Positions 1 to 9,139 of a DNA stretch of 64,000 nucleotides are shown here, piece after piece. The first letter of the stretch is position 1, and every line of letters begins with the position of its first letter. The translations under genes and the position numbers were made by a program. This stretch comes from DASUPK01 sp963736305. GTDB lineage: Bacteria; Actinomycetota; Thermoleophilia; Solirubrobacterales; 70-9. The stretch covers positions 372,001 through 436,000 of the forward strand of contig CAVTOD010000008.1 in assembly GCA_963736305.1 (NCBI GenBank). The letters are read 5' to 3'. Below the pieces are notes generated by a model. The model was not told where the DNA came from and did no database searches. It saw nothing but the letters and a program-made list of their open reading frames with translations.

Positions 1-1311
1 TCCGAGGCCTGGTCTCCTCCCCAGAGCATCCCGGTCGCCTGCTGCCCGGTCCAGCCCGAGCGGCCGAAGACCACCCCGCGGCCCTCCCCGTGGACGTCGT
101 CGAGCGCCTGCTGGGTGGTCTCGCGGTAGAGCCGTCCGTACTCCCAGGCGGCCTGAACCCCACGTCGCCCGTCGGCGAGCTCCGCATCGGGCGGGAAGTA
201 GTAACCCTCGCCGTCGTCGGCCTTGACGCCCTCCACTCCGAGCTCGAAGACATTGCGGGAGAGCTCGCGCCACCAGTCCCGCGCCGCGGCGGAGGTGAAG
301 TCGACGATCGAGCCGGTCCCCATCCACCAGCGCCCGACGTAGGGCTCGCCGTCCTCCGACCGGACGTAGTGCCCCGCCTCGGCGCCCTCGGCGTAGTTCT
401 CGGCGGGCTGGGAGTGAAGTCGCTCGGACGCGGCGTCGGGCGGGCGCTGCCCGTCGATCGACTCGAGGTTGACCCACGGGGTGACCCACACCACTGTCCG
501 CACGCCGTCCTCGCGCATCCCCCTGATCAGCCCGGGCGCGTCCGGGAACTGATGGGGATTGAAGCGCCAGGTGTTGTACTGCGTCTCCCAGGGGGAGTCG
601 ATCACGATTGCGTCTAGGGGAAGGTCGTGCTCGCGGTAGCCGCGCCAGTCGTCCTCGACGTCCTCCTGGTGCTCGTAGACGTCGCGGCTCTTCCAGTGGC
701 CGTAGGCCCACTCGGGCATCAGGGCCGGCAGGCCGGTCTCGCGGAGGAAGGCCCGGAGGCGCGCCGCGGGCGTCGGGCCGGTGAAGAGATGGATCCGGAG
801 TGGGCCCGCGGCCGACGCGGACCGAGAGCGAGACCCGCTCGCCGGTCAGGGCGACCTCGACGCCGGGGCCCGAGGTCTCGATCCACGCCGCCCAGCCCGC
901 GGAGGAGAGCAGCCAGGGCACGGGCGCGTAGTCGCCCTGCGGGATGCCGCCCTGCTCCAGGAACTCGGCCGGGCAGTCGGGGCCGGTGTAGCGGCGGTCG
1001 GCGCCGAGCTGGATGAGGCGCCCGCGCTGATCGAAGTCGAGGCCGTGGCGGGCGCCGAGGCCGGTGACCCGCTCCCCATCGAGCAGCGGCCAGCTGACGC
1101 CGAGGCGCAGCCAGTCGACCTCTGTGGGGTCGATCGCGATCAGCAGGCGGTCGGGGGCAGGGGAGGAGATCTCGATCTCGTCATCGCCGAGGGGAACGGG
1201 CGACTCGCGCTCCTCGTGGACCAGGACGCCCTCCGTGAGGGTGATCAGCTGGTCGCGGGCGACGCCGCGGCATGCCCAGGGGCGCAGGGCCGCGAGCAGC
1301 CTGGCGGCCAT
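1..1311 (-). CDS. GH31 family alpha-glycosidase, 5' part, frameshifted
   Basis: This is the N-terminal part of a glycoside hydrolase family 31 enzyme (alpha-glucosidase or alpha-xylosidase, YicI-like); the gene runs off the left edge. The N-terminal beta-sandwich has the family motif GERVTGLGARHGLDFDQRG. The catalytic barrel shows the nucleophile region GVKADDGEGYY and the acid/base region GRSGWTGQQATGMLWGGD. The two halves lie in different frames: codons with lowest coordinate 1 mod 3 upstream and 0 mod 3 downstream. One extra base near 798-812 would explain this, where the reading passes from SLSVRVG to GPLRIHLFTGPTP. The start ATG at 1309-1311 is preceded by a GGAG-rich stretch; GTG at 1344 and 1368 are alternatives. 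Family assignment is firm, substrate is not determined. Confidence 0.85.
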   Translation of the reverse strand, partial: MAARLLAALRPWACRGVARDQLITLTEGVLVHEERESPVPLGDDEIEISSPAPDRLLIAIDPTEVDWLRLGVSWPLLDGERVTGLGARHGLDFDQRGRLIQLGADRRYTGPDCPAEFLEQGGIPQGDYAPVPWLLSSAGWAAWIETSGPGVEVALTGERVSLSVRVGRGPTPDPSLHRPDARGAPPGLPPRDRPAGPDARVGLRPLEEPRRLRAPGGRRGRLARLPRARPSPRRNRDRLPLGDAVQHLALQSPSVPGRARADQGDARGRRADSGVGHPVGQPRVDRRAAPARRRVRATSLPARRELRRGRRGGALRPVGGRRALRRALVDGDRLDRRLHLRRGAGLVARALPQCLRARSGGRQGRRRRGLLLPARCGARRRATWGSGRLGVRTALPRDHPAGARRRPRGGPRGGLRPLGLDRAAGDRDALGRRPGLG

Positions 1312-1494
1312 CTCTTCTCCGCTCCACGGTGCCCCTTCGAGCACGCCCCTCTCGAATGCGACGCCCACTGAGCCAAGTGTGGCAACGGTGCCGTTCACGA
1401 CCTCTTTACGTGTCGGACACGACCTCGTAACGGGATTTTCCCTGCAAACGGCCACGCTCCGTGATGACAAATAGAACGAGAGAAAGAGGGTCAG

Positions 1495-2295
1495 ATGAAC
1501 CCCATATCGACCAGCCGGGTCGATCTGCACTGCCACTCAACCGCGTCCGAGATCTCCAAGCTCGGGATCCAGCGGAGCCTCGGCCTTCCGGAGTGCGCGA
1601 CGCCGCCGGAGGAGGTCTACGAGCTCGCCAAGCGACGCAGCATGGACTTCGTGACGATCACCGATCACGACACGATCGACGGTTGCCTCGAGATCGCCGA
1701 CCGCGACGACGTGTTCATCTCGGAGGAGCTCACAGTCTGGTTCCGCGGCGAGCCTCAGGCCGTCCACCTGCTCTGCTTCGGGATCAGTCCCGACGATCAC
1801 GCCTGGCTGCAGGAGCACAACCGCGACGTCGAGGTATGCGCCGAGTACCTGCACTCGAACGAGATCTCCTGCTCGCTGGCCCATCCCTTCTACGCGGTCG
1901 AGGCGCCACTGACTCCGGCGCATCGCAGAAAGCTCGCGCAGCTGTTCCCGGTATGGGAGACCCGCAACGGCTCCCGCGCGCGCGAGCTCAACATGCCGGC
2001 CGCGATCTACATCGAGACGCACGGTGGAACCGGCACCGGCGGCTCGGATGACCATGCCGGCGTGGACATCGGGCGGACGTTCACGGAGACGCCACCCGCC
2101 GCCACGCCGGAAGAGTTTCTGCGCCACATCCGCGAGGGCCACGCCGAGGCCCGCGGAGAGCAGGGCAGCGCCGCGAAGTGGGCGCACTCGGCGATGGCGC
2201 TCGGGACGCGGGCGCTGCTGTTGGCCGAAGCTGGCCCGTCCCCAGCATCCCCCGTGCGGGCTCCGCCCGCACCACGCTCCGCTGAGCGAAGCTGA
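1495..2295 (+). CDS. PHP-domain metal-dependent hydrolase
   Basis: A 266-residue protein of the PHP (polymerase and histidinol phosphatase) fold. Metal-binding motifs are present in order: DLHCHSTASE near residue 11, ITDHDTID near 57, LAHPFY near 123 and GGSDDHAGVDIGRTF near 182. This family usually hydrolyses phosphoesters with a two- or three-metal centre; the substrate here is unknown. The last 20 residues (from about 2235) are low-complexity and coincide with an 8-bp-stem hairpin, and the stop falls just before a glycosyltransferase reading frame. It may therefore originally have been the N-terminal domain of a PHP-glycosyltransferase fusion (inference). The ATG follows a purine-rich AGAAAGAGGG. 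Confidence 0.85.
   Translation: MNPISTSRVDLHCHSTASEISKLGIQRSLGLPECATPPEEVYELAKRRSMDFVTITDHDTIDGCLEIADRDDVFISEELTVWFRGEPQAVHLLCFGISPDDHAWLQEHNRDVEVCAEYLHSNEISCSLAHPFYAVEAPLTPAHRRKLAQLFPVWETRNGSRARELNMPAAIYIETHGGTGTGGSDDHAGVDIGRTFTETPPAATPEEFLRHIREGHAEARGEQGSAAKWAHSAMALGTRALLLAEAGPSPASPVRAPPAPRSAERS
2254..2272. repeat. Perfect hairpin, 8-bp stem, TCC loop
   Basis: GTGCGGGC and GCCCGCAC flank a three-base TCC loop. It sits at the very 3' end of the PHP-domain frame, immediately before the glycosyltransferase frame. A similar shorter hairpin with the same loop is at 24508-24522. No T-tract follows, so it is not a standard terminator. Confidence 0.6.
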
Positions 2296-2299
2296 GGAG

Positions 2300-3846
2300 A
2301 TGCGGGCTGATGCAGTCCTGAAGATCGCGGAGCGCGTGATGGCCGAGGGCGATCTCCGCAGCGGCGAGTCTGCGGGAGACCTCGGCCCGGAGGACGCCCG
2401 GGCGCTGCTCGGCGCCTTCGTCGACGCAGTCGGGCTGGAGCCCGGCCGAGCCCTGATCGAGCACATGCAGGCCGACGAGTTCAGCCACGCCGAGCTCGCC
2501 CGGCGGGCGCGCCGCACGCACGAGCGCCGGCTCCGCGAGGGTCGTCGAGGAGACGGTCGAGGCGGTCGGAAGCGGGGGAGAGCCGTCCGAGCTCGCCAGC
2601 CGCGCGGTGGAGGCCGGCCGCAAGCTCTTCCGAGCGGCGATCCCGGCGATCCCCTACGCGCCGGCTGCCGCGTTCCTCGGCAAGGAGAAGGCGAAGCTCG
2701 CGCCCACCGAGGGCCCGAAGCGCATCGCCCTCGTCGCCGACGCGATCGGCGGCGTCCACGGTGTGGCTCACACGATCGAGCGGATCCGCGAGCTCGGCGT
2801 CCCCGGCTACGAGGTCGAGGTGGTCGGCACCGACGGCAACGTCGATCGCCGCCTCTCGGCGGTCGCCGAGGTCGAGATGCCCTTCTACGCCGGGCTGGAA
2901 ATCGGTGTCCCGAGCCTGCCGGCGATGGTCGAGGTCCTGGCCGAGGGCCGCTTCGACGCGGTGCACCTGACGGCGCCCGGCCCGGCCGGCGTGACGGCGG
3001 CGCTGATCGCCCGGATCATGGGCCTCCCGGTCCTGGGCAGCTGGCACACCGAGCTGGGCGCCTACGCGGGCGTGCGCTCCTCCTCGCCCGAGCTCGAGCA
3101 GGGGATGGACATGGCCCTGTCCCTCTTCTACCGGCAGTGTGGCCGCGTGCTCTCGCCCAGCCCGGCCAGCGACGAGTCGCTCACCCGCCTCGGCATCGAG
3201 CGTGGCGCGATCGGCCGCTGGGGCCGCGGCGTCGACACCTCGCGGTTCGACCCCGCTCTCCGCGACGCCGACTCCTACCCGGGCCAGATCAAGGCCCTGT
3301 ATGTGGGAAGGCTGACGAAGGAGAAGGGCGTCGAGCTACTGGCCGACTCCTTCATGCGGGCGCACGAGGCCGATCCGAGGCTCCACCTCCTGCTCGCCGG
3401 CGGCGGGCCAGAGGAGGGGATCCTCCGAGACCGCCTTGGCAAGCGCGCCACCTTCCTCGGCTGGCTGGGGGGCGATGAGCTGCCGCGGGCATACGCCAGC
3501 GCCGATCTCTTTCTCTTCTGCAGCCGGACGGACACCTTCGGGCAGGTTCTCGTCGAGGCGGGTGCCAGCGGGCTCGCCTGCGGTCGCAGTGGACGACGGC
3601 GGGCCGTCCTCGATCATCGTCGATGGGGAGACCGGGCGGCTCTGCGACGCAGACCCGGGCATGCTGGCCGCGGCGATCCTGCAGCTGGCCGACTCCCCCG
3701 CCTGGAGGGCAAAGCTGGGCCGTCAGGCCCTCGAGGCCGCCCGATCCCGGACCTGGGAGGCGGCGATGATGCAGCTCGCCGACGGCTACGACCGGGTGAT
3801 CGAGCCGGCGGATCAGCCCCGCATCAAGCTCCTCAGGGCTGCGTAG
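2300..3846 (+). CDS. GT4-type glycosyltransferase, needs two frame corrections
   Basis: A GT-B glycosyltransferase of family 4. Visible parts: an N-terminal helical extension (from MRADAVLKIAERVMAEGD), an acceptor-side domain starting KRIALVADAIGGVHGV, and the nucleotide-sugar side with ALYVGRLTKEKGVELLADSF and the C-terminal acidic motif GQVLVEAGASGLPAVAV. Reading this requires two single-base removals: one G of the GGG run near 2539-2541 (giving LREVVEETVEAVGSGG) and the G at 3576 (giving the canonical GLPAVAV). Without them the frame breaks into three pieces. The start ATG at 2300 is provisional, since the frame could also be joined to the upstream PHP domain. Donor and acceptor are unknown. 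Confidence 0.8.
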
Positions 3847-3867
3847 AAGACCCTCTAAGGTCTGGGT

Positions 3868-6057
3868 GTGACCGACGAGGTAGCCCAGCGCGCCACGGAA
3901 TCGAGCGGCCCGGCCGCCGAGGGTGGCGCGACAGTCGTGCCGGAGGCGGTGCGGACCAGCGCCTCCGATCCCGACCTGAACGACCCGTCGCTCTACTTCA
4001 ACCGCGAGCTCTCCTGGCTCGATTTCAACGACCGGGTCCTGCAGCTCGCTGAGGATCCCCGCGTCCCGCTGCTCGAGCGGGTCAACTTCGCCGCGATCTA
4101 CGAGGACAACCTCGACGAGTTCTTCATGGTGCGAGTCGCCGGCCTGCACGACCAGGTCGAGTCGAAGATCGACGCGCGCGGCGCCGACGCGATGTCCGCC
4201 GCCGACGTGATCGAGCTGATCCGCCAGCGCACGATCGAGCTGCGCGGACGGCTCTGCCGCTGCTTCGCGGAGGAGATCCGGCCGGCGCTGTCGGAGCACG
4301 GCATCCGCATCATCTCGCTGTCCGATGCGAACGCCGACGAGCGCGAGGAGGTCGAGCATCTCTTCACCAGTCAGGTCTTTCCGGCGCTCACGCCACTCGT
4401 GATCGGCCGCGGCCGTCCCTTCCCCTACATCTCGAACATGTCCCTGAACTGGGGTGTCCTGCTCCGCAACCCGGAGAAGGACGAGGAGGTCGCGGCGCGG
4501 GTCAAGGTGCCGAAGGAGCTCCTGCGGCGCTTCCTCTCGATCGGCAACGGCCTCACCTTCGTCCCGCTCGAGGACGTGATCGCGGCCAACCTCGACGATC
4601 TCTTCCCCGGGATGGAGATCGTCCATCAGTCCCTCTTCCGGGTCACGCGCGACACCGACTACGACGTCTCCGACGAGGCCGACGACCTCCTGCTCGCGGT
4701 CGAGGAGGAGGTCCGCCGCCGCCGCTTCGGCGAGGTGGTGCGACTCGAGGTGGCCCCGGACATGGAGCCGCGCCTGCGAGAGCAGCTGGTGGAGGCGATG
4801 GAGATCGAGCCGGAGCAGCTCTTCGAGAGCCCGGGTCTTCTCGGCCTCGACGACCTCACCGACATCTACTCGGTCCAGGGGTTCCGCGAGCTCCGCTACC
4901 CGCCCTGGCAGGGAGTCACCCCGGCGCAGCTGCAGCAGGGAAGTCGCACGCAGCGCGAGGTCGACGTCTTCGGCGCGATGCGCCAGGGCGACATCCTCGT
5001 CCACCATCCCTATGACTCATTCGGGGGATCGGTCGAGCGCTTCGTCCGCCAGGCCGTCGAGGACCCGAACGTCCTCGCGATCAAGCAGACCGTCTACCGG
5101 ACCAGTGCCGACTCCCCGCTCGTACCTGGGCTGATCGAGGCCTCGGAGGCGGGAAAGCAGGCGGTGTGCCTCGTGGAGCTCAAGGCTCGCTTCGACGAGA
5201 GCGCCAACATCCGCTGGGCGAGGGCGCTCGAGGAAGCGGGCGTCCACGTGGTCTACGGGATCCCCGGCCTGAAGACGCACGTCAAGTGCATCCTGGTCGC
5301 CCGGCGCGAGGGTGACGGCGTTCGCAACTACGTCCACATCGGGACCGGCAACTACAACCCGAAGACCGCGCGCATCTACACCGACTTCGGCCTCTTCACC
5401 TCCAACCCCGAGATCGGCGACGACATCGCCGAGATGTTCAACTACCTGACCGGCTACGCCCGCCCGAGCGGATATCGCAAGGTGCTGGTCGCGCCGTTCA
5501 ACCTGAAGGAGGGCATCGTCGGCGAGATCGATCGGACAATCGAGGCCCATTCGCCTGGGCAGCCCGCGCGGATTCGGATGAAGATGAACTCGCTGCTCGA
5601 TCCGCCGTGCATTCGGGCGCTCTACCGCGCCTCGCAGGCCGGAGTGGAGGTCGACCTCAACATCCGCGGGATCTGTGCGTTGCGGCCCGGGGTCCAGGGG
5701 GTCTCGGAGAACATCCGGGTCGTCTCGGTCGTCGGACGCTTTCTCGAGCACTCGAGGATCTACTCGTTCGAGAGGCCCGACGAGACGCAGATCCTGATCG
5801 GCTCCGCCGACCTGATGCCCCGGAACCTCTACAACCGGGTGGAGCTGGTCACGCCCGTGGAGGATCCGATCAACCGAGATCAGCTCACGGACGCCCTGGA
5901 TCGCGGCTTCGCGGACAACACCAACTCGTGGGAGCTGGGCAGCGACGGCGTCTGGTCCAGGCAAACGCCAAACGGCGACCCGCCCCGCGGAATGCAGGGC
6001 GAGCTCATGGAGCGTCACGACCGGCGCGCCGAGGAGGCTGCCGCCCTTCGCGGCTAG
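3868..6057 (+). CDS. ppk1: Polyphosphate kinase PPK1
   Basis: A 729-residue polyphosphate kinase that reversibly polymerises the gamma-phosphate of ATP into polyphosphate. The N-terminal domain shows YFNRELSWLDFNDRVLQLAE near residue 45 and the NLDEFFMVRVAGL signature. The two phospholipase-D-like catalytic domains carry the histidines expected for phospho-enzyme formation and catalysis, His471 in GLKTHVK and His628 in FLEHSRIY, plus HIGTGNYNPKTA. Length and motif order fit full-length PPK1. The GTG start at 3868 lies 21 bases after the glycosyltransferase stop. A DUF47 PhoU-like gene follows 26 bases downstream, a pairing that suggests a phosphate-storage operon. Confidence 0.97.
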   Translation: MTDEVAQRATESSGPAAEGGATVVPEAVRTSASDPDLNDPSLYFNRELSWLDFNDRVLQLAEDPRVPLLERVNFAAIYEDNLDEFFMVRVAGLHDQVESKIDARGADAMSAADVIELIRQRTIELRGRLCRCFAEEIRPALSEHGIRIISLSDANADEREEVEHLFTSQVFPALTPLVIGRGRPFPYISNMSLNWGVLLRNPEKDEEVAARVKVPKELLRRFLSIGNGLTFVPLEDVIAANLDDLFPGMEIVHQSLFRVTRDTDYDVSDEADDLLLAVEEEVRRRRFGEVVRLEVAPDMEPRLREQLVEAMEIEPEQLFESPGLLGLDDLTDIYSVQGFRELRYPPWQGVTPAQLQQGSRTQREVDVFGAMRQGDILVHHPYDSFGGSVERFVRQAVEDPNVLAIKQTVYRTSADSPLVPGLIEASEAGKQAVCLVELKARFDESANIRWARALEEAGVHVVYGIPGLKTHVKCILVARREGDGVRNYVHIGTGNYNPKTARIYTDFGLFTSNPEIGDDIAEMFNYLTGYARPSGYRKVLVAPFNLKEGIVGEIDRTIEAHSPGQPARIRMKMNSLLDPPCIRALYRASQAGVEVDLNIRGICALRPGVQGVSENIRVVSVVGRFLEHSRIYSFERPDETQILIGSADLMPRNLYNRVELVTPVEDPINRDQLTDALDRGFADNTNSWELGSDGVWSRQTPNGDPPRGMQGELMERHDRRAEEAAALRG

Positions 6058-6083
6058 CGCTTCTGCTGGTAGCTTGGCCAACG

Positions 6084-6704
6084 GTGCCCCTACGCTCCGC
6101 GACAAGCCGGGACTCCGTCTATTTCGACGCACTCTCCGAGTCCGGCGCCAACATCCTGCGGGGCGCGAAGCTGCTCGTCCACATGTTCGACACCTGGCCG
6201 GAGGAGAGCGGCGTGGTCCGGGACATCCTGAAGGCCGAGCAGGAGGGTGACCGGATCACGCAGGAGATCGTCCGCCGCCTCAATGTGGACCCGCCCAAGG
6301 GGCTCGACAGCGCGGAGGTCTATGCCCTGGCCACCCAGCTCGATGACATCATCGACGACATCGAGGAGGCCGCTGACTTCATGGGGCTGTTCGCAATCGA
6401 GGCCCCGATGGAGCAGGCGCACGTCCTCTCGGACATCCTTGCTCAGTCGTGCGAGCAGGTCTCGGGACTGCTTACGAACCTCCGCAGCTTCAAGGACCTG
6501 GAGCCGTACTGGGTGGAGATCCACCGGCTCGAGAACGAGGGGGACCGGGTCTGGCGTGAGGCGCTGGCCTCTCTGTTCTCCAACGGCATCGACCCGATGG
6601 TGGTGATTCGCTGGAAGGACATCTTCGGGCTGCTCGAGCGCGCCATCGACTCCACTGAGACGGCGGCTCACAGGATCGAGGCGATCGCCGTCAAGCACTC
6701 CTAG
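6084..6704 (+). CDS. DUF47 / PhoU-like phosphate transport accessory protein
   Basis: A 206-residue, mostly helical protein of the DUF47 (PhoU-like, YkaA/Pit accessory) family. It contains the repeated acidic-helix pattern typical of PhoU bundles, for example LKAEQEGDRITQEIVRRLN and IHRLENEGDRVWREALASLF, each with metal-binding type E/D-x3-D/E spacing. The family usually works with low-affinity Pit phosphate permeases, but no pit gene is in the window. GTG at 6084 is chosen as start because it is the first after the ppk1 stop and the protein begins at the normal family N-terminus (SVYFDALSESGANI). Adjacency to ppk1 supports a role in phosphate or polyphosphate homeostasis. Confidence 0.85.
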   Translation: MPLRSATSRDSVYFDALSESGANILRGAKLLVHMFDTWPEESGVVRDILKAEQEGDRITQEIVRRLNVDPPKGLDSAEVYALATQLDDIIDDIEEAADFMGLFAIEAPMEQAHVLSDILAQSCEQVSGLLTNLRSFKDLEPYWVEIHRLENEGDRVWREALASLFSNGIDPMVVIRWKDIFGLLERAIDSTETAAHRIEAIAVKHS

Positions 6705-6710
6705 CCTGCG

Positions 6711-7193
6711 ATGGGCAGGGTGGACGAAAGCGGCAGGGAGGAGACCGAGGAGGAGCGCGCGGACCGCAACCTCTCCGACCTGCTCCAGGAGCTGCGGGTG
6801 GCGCTTCCCGGCGTCCAGGTGCTGTTCGCGTTCCTGCTCACCGTCCCCTTCACGCAGCGGTTCGACGACCTCAGTGACTTCCAGGAGAAGCTCTACTTCG
6901 GGGTGATGATCGCGGTGGCGCTGGCGACCGTGATGCTGGTCGCGCCGACCGCCGGCCACAGGATCCTCTTCCGGCGCCAGCAGAAGGAGTACATCGTGAC
7001 CCTCTCCAACAGGCTCGCCCTGGCCGGGCTGATGCTGCTGGCGGTCGCGATGTGCGGGGTGGTCGCGCTGATCAGCGACTTCCTCTTCGGCACCACGGCC
7101 GCCGTCACCAGCACGGTCGTAATGGGGGTCGCGTTCGCCGCCTTCTGGTTCGTCGGGCCGATCATCCGGCGGACCAAGCTCCCTCCCCGTTGA
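6711..7193 (+). CDS. DUF6328 family membrane protein
   Basis: A 160-residue integral membrane protein. A charged N-terminal stretch of about 30 residues is followed by four likely transmembrane segments (around residues 36-50, 60-76, 103-123 and 130-148). The patterns ELRVALPGVQVLFAFLLTVPF and a short charged loop (FRRQQKEYIV) match the DUF6328 family seen in actinobacteria. No catalytic residues are evident and its function is unknown. It lies 6 bases after the DUF47 gene, and its TGA stop overlaps the TTG start of the following glycosyltransferase, so the three are probably co-translated. Confidence 0.75.
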   Translation: MGRVDESGREETEEERADRNLSDLLQELRVALPGVQVLFAFLLTVPFTQRFDDLSDFQEKLYFGVMIAVALATVMLVAPTAGHRILFRRQQKEYIVTLSNRLALAGLMLLAVAMCGVVALISDFLFGTTAAVTSTVVMGVAFAAFWFVGPIIRRTKLPPR

Positions 7194-8329
7194 AGATCCT
7201 GATCTTCAGCGCCTCGATCGGCGAGGGGCATGACCTGCCCGCCCGGGTGATCGCCGAGGACCTCGCCCGCGAGGAGCCGCGCGCCCAGGTCGAGATTGTC
7301 GACTCGCTGGCGGTCGTCGGCTGGATCACGCGACACGTCGTCATGGACACCTCGCGCTTTCACTCCAAGTGGGGAAGCCGGGTGTTCGACCTCTCCTACC
7401 GCCTGATCACCGACGTGCGCCCGACGCGCTGGTTCGCCGCCAGGCTCACGCAGTGGCTGGCCAACCGATCGATCAAGCGAGCGGTGCTGGAGCGGGATCC
7501 CGACATCGTGGTCTCGACCTACCCGGGAACCACCGAAGTGCTCGGCCACCTCCGCGCAAAGGGAAAGATCGATATGCCCGTCGTCTCCGCGATCACCGAC
7601 CTGGCCGCGCTGCGCTTCTGGGCGCATCCGGGCGTCGACCTTCATCTGATCACCCATCCCGAGTCGGCCGAGGAGGTTCTCGGGATCGCCCCCGGCACCG
7701 ACGTGCGCTGCGTCCGCGGGCTCACGGATGAGCGCTTCTACTCGCCGCGCAGCCAGGCCGAGGCGCGGAGCGGGCTCGGGCTGCCGGCCAAGGGCCCGGT
7801 GGTGATCGTCTCGGGCGGCGGCTGGGCGGTCGGCGACCTCGAGGGCGCGGCGGAGGAGGCCCTTCGGATTCCGGGGGCCACCGTCGTCTGCCTTTGCGGC
7901 CGCAACGACGAGCTCCGCGAGGAGCTCGCGCGGCACTTCTCGGCAGAGCCGCGCGTCAGGGTCGAGGGCTTCACGGAGGTGATGCCCGACTGGTTCGCGG
8001 CCGCCGACGTCCTCGTTCACTCCACCGCGGGCCTGACGGTGCTCGAGGCGATCATGGAGGGCTGTGGGGTCGTCTCCTACGGATGGGGCAAGGGACACGT
8101 CCGAGTGAACAACGCCGCGTTCCAGCGCTTCGGGCTGGCGGAGGTCGCCGGCTCGCGCGCGGAGCTGGGGGAGGCGTTGACTCGCGCCCTGGCGGCCAGT
8201 GGACCGCCGGATCAGTCCTTCGCCCGCCTGCCGAGCGCCGCCTCAGCCATCCTGAGCCTCGCCGACGGCGAGCTGGGCGACCGCGGGGGAGCTCGCGAGC
8301 AGGCCGGCGCCCACGGCGACGGCCACTAG
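7190..8329 (+). CDS. MGDG-synthase-like glycosyltransferase (GT28 type)
   Basis: A 379-residue GT-B glycosyltransferase related to monogalactosyldiacylglycerol synthase and MurG. The N-terminus ILIFSASIGEGHDLPARVI is the MGDG-synthase pattern, and the C-terminal donor domain has VVIVSGGGWAVGDLE and STAGLTVLEAIMEGCGVVSY. Such enzymes add a sugar to diacylglycerol at the inner membrane face. The TTG start at 7190 overlaps the DUF6328 stop (TTGA), and no other start gives the complete N-terminal motif. Its place behind ppk1, DUF47 and DUF6328 would fit glycolipid synthesis linked to phosphate status (inference). The last 87 bases overlap the 3' end of the convergent transporter gene. Confidence 0.8.
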   Translation: MKILIFSASIGEGHDLPARVIAEDLAREEPRAQVEIVDSLAVVGWITRHVVMDTSRFHSKWGSRVFDLSYRLITDVRPTRWFAARLTQWLANRSIKRAVLERDPDIVVSTYPGTTEVLGHLRAKGKIDMPVVSAITDLAALRFWAHPGVDLHLITHPESAEEVLGIAPGTDVRCVRGLTDERFYSPRSQAEARSGLGLPAKGPVVIVSGGGWAVGDLEGAAEEALRIPGATVVCLCGRNDELREELARHFSAEPRVRVEGFTEVMPDWFAAADVLVHSTAGLTVLEAIMEGCGVVSYGWGKGHVRVNNAAFQRFGLAEVAGSRAELGEALTRALAASGPPDQSFARLPSAASAILSLADGELGDRGGAREQAGAHGDGH

Positions 8330-9121
8330 CGCCACCACCAGCACGGCGCCGCCGAGCGGAGTGTTGCTCCAGCCCTCGCCCCCCACCAATGGCGCGAGCA
8401 CGACCGGGATCACGATCTGCATGACCAGCACGGTGGGCGCGACCCTCGTGGCGGCGAACCGCTGCAGCGCGGTCGATTCGCTGATCACCCCGACGATCAC
8501 CACCGCGGCGACGAGCGCGGCCCACGCGACGACGGCGGCCAACGCGCCCTCGGAGGCATCCTGGGCGACGATCTTCGCCACGAACGCCGCCATCCCGTCG
8601 GCGGCGCCGGCGCTCGCCACCAGCAGCAGCATCGGGAAGTGTCGCCGGCGGAACAGACTGAGGGCATAGGGGGCGACTGTCACGGTCGCCAGGACGGCGA
8701 GGGCGATGACGAGCCCGGCGCTGCGATCGACCTGACCGGGCTCCCGCGGGGCGGCCCAGGCGAACACAGCGACCGACGCGATGATCAGCGCCACCGCCGC
8801 CATCTCCCTCGGGCCGACGTGTTCGCCCAGGATCCGCACGCCAAGCACGAGCAGGAGCACCAGGCCGAGGGCGAGCACCGGCTGGACCAGGGTGAGCGGC
8901 GCGTGGGTCAGGGCCACGATCTGCAGTGGCCAGCCCAGAAGCGAGAGGGCTGTCGCGCCAACCCAGAGAGGGCGCCGGAGCAGGTGGGTCATCAGCGAGG
9001 CCTTCAGCGCCCGGTCGGCCGGTGCCCTGCGCGCCTCGATCGCCTGCAGCGCGTAGCCGGTCTCGTAACAGCAGGCGGCGCCGAGCGCCAGGGCAAAGCC
9101 GAGAGCGATCTCCCCGTCCAT
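8243..9121 (-). CDS. DMT-superfamily (EamA-like) membrane transporter
   Basis: A 292-residue protein with about ten hydrophobic segments throughout, starting GFALALGAACCYETGYALQA, typical of the drug/metabolite transporter superfamily. No substrate can be read from the sequence. The ATG at 9119-9121 is used; an in-frame ATG at 9131-9133 would add four residues. It is convergent with the MGDG-synthase-like gene, sharing 87 bases, and divergent from the polysaccharide deacetylase, with almost no intergenic space. Confidence 0.8.
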   Translation of the reverse strand: MDGEIALGFALALGAACCYETGYALQAIEARRAPADRALKASLMTHLLRRPLWVGATALSLLGWPLQIVALTHAPLTLVQPVLALGLVLLLVLGVRILGEHVGPREMAAVALIIASVAVFAWAAPREPGQVDRSAGLVIALAVLATVTVAPYALSLFRRRHFPMLLLVASAGAADGMAAFVAKIVAQDASEGALAAVVAWAALVAAVVIVGVISESTALQRFAATRVAPTVLVMQIVIPVVLAPLVGGEGWSNTPLGGAVLVVALVAVAVGAGLLASSPAVAQLAVGEAQDG

Positions 9122-9139
9122 GAGTGGCACCATCCTGCC

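Noticed and set aside
3352..5007. 551-codon open frame on the minus strand opposite the glycosyltransferase and ppk1
   Set aside because: It lies antisense to ppk1, has no family motif, and such long empty frames are normal opposite GC-rich genes.
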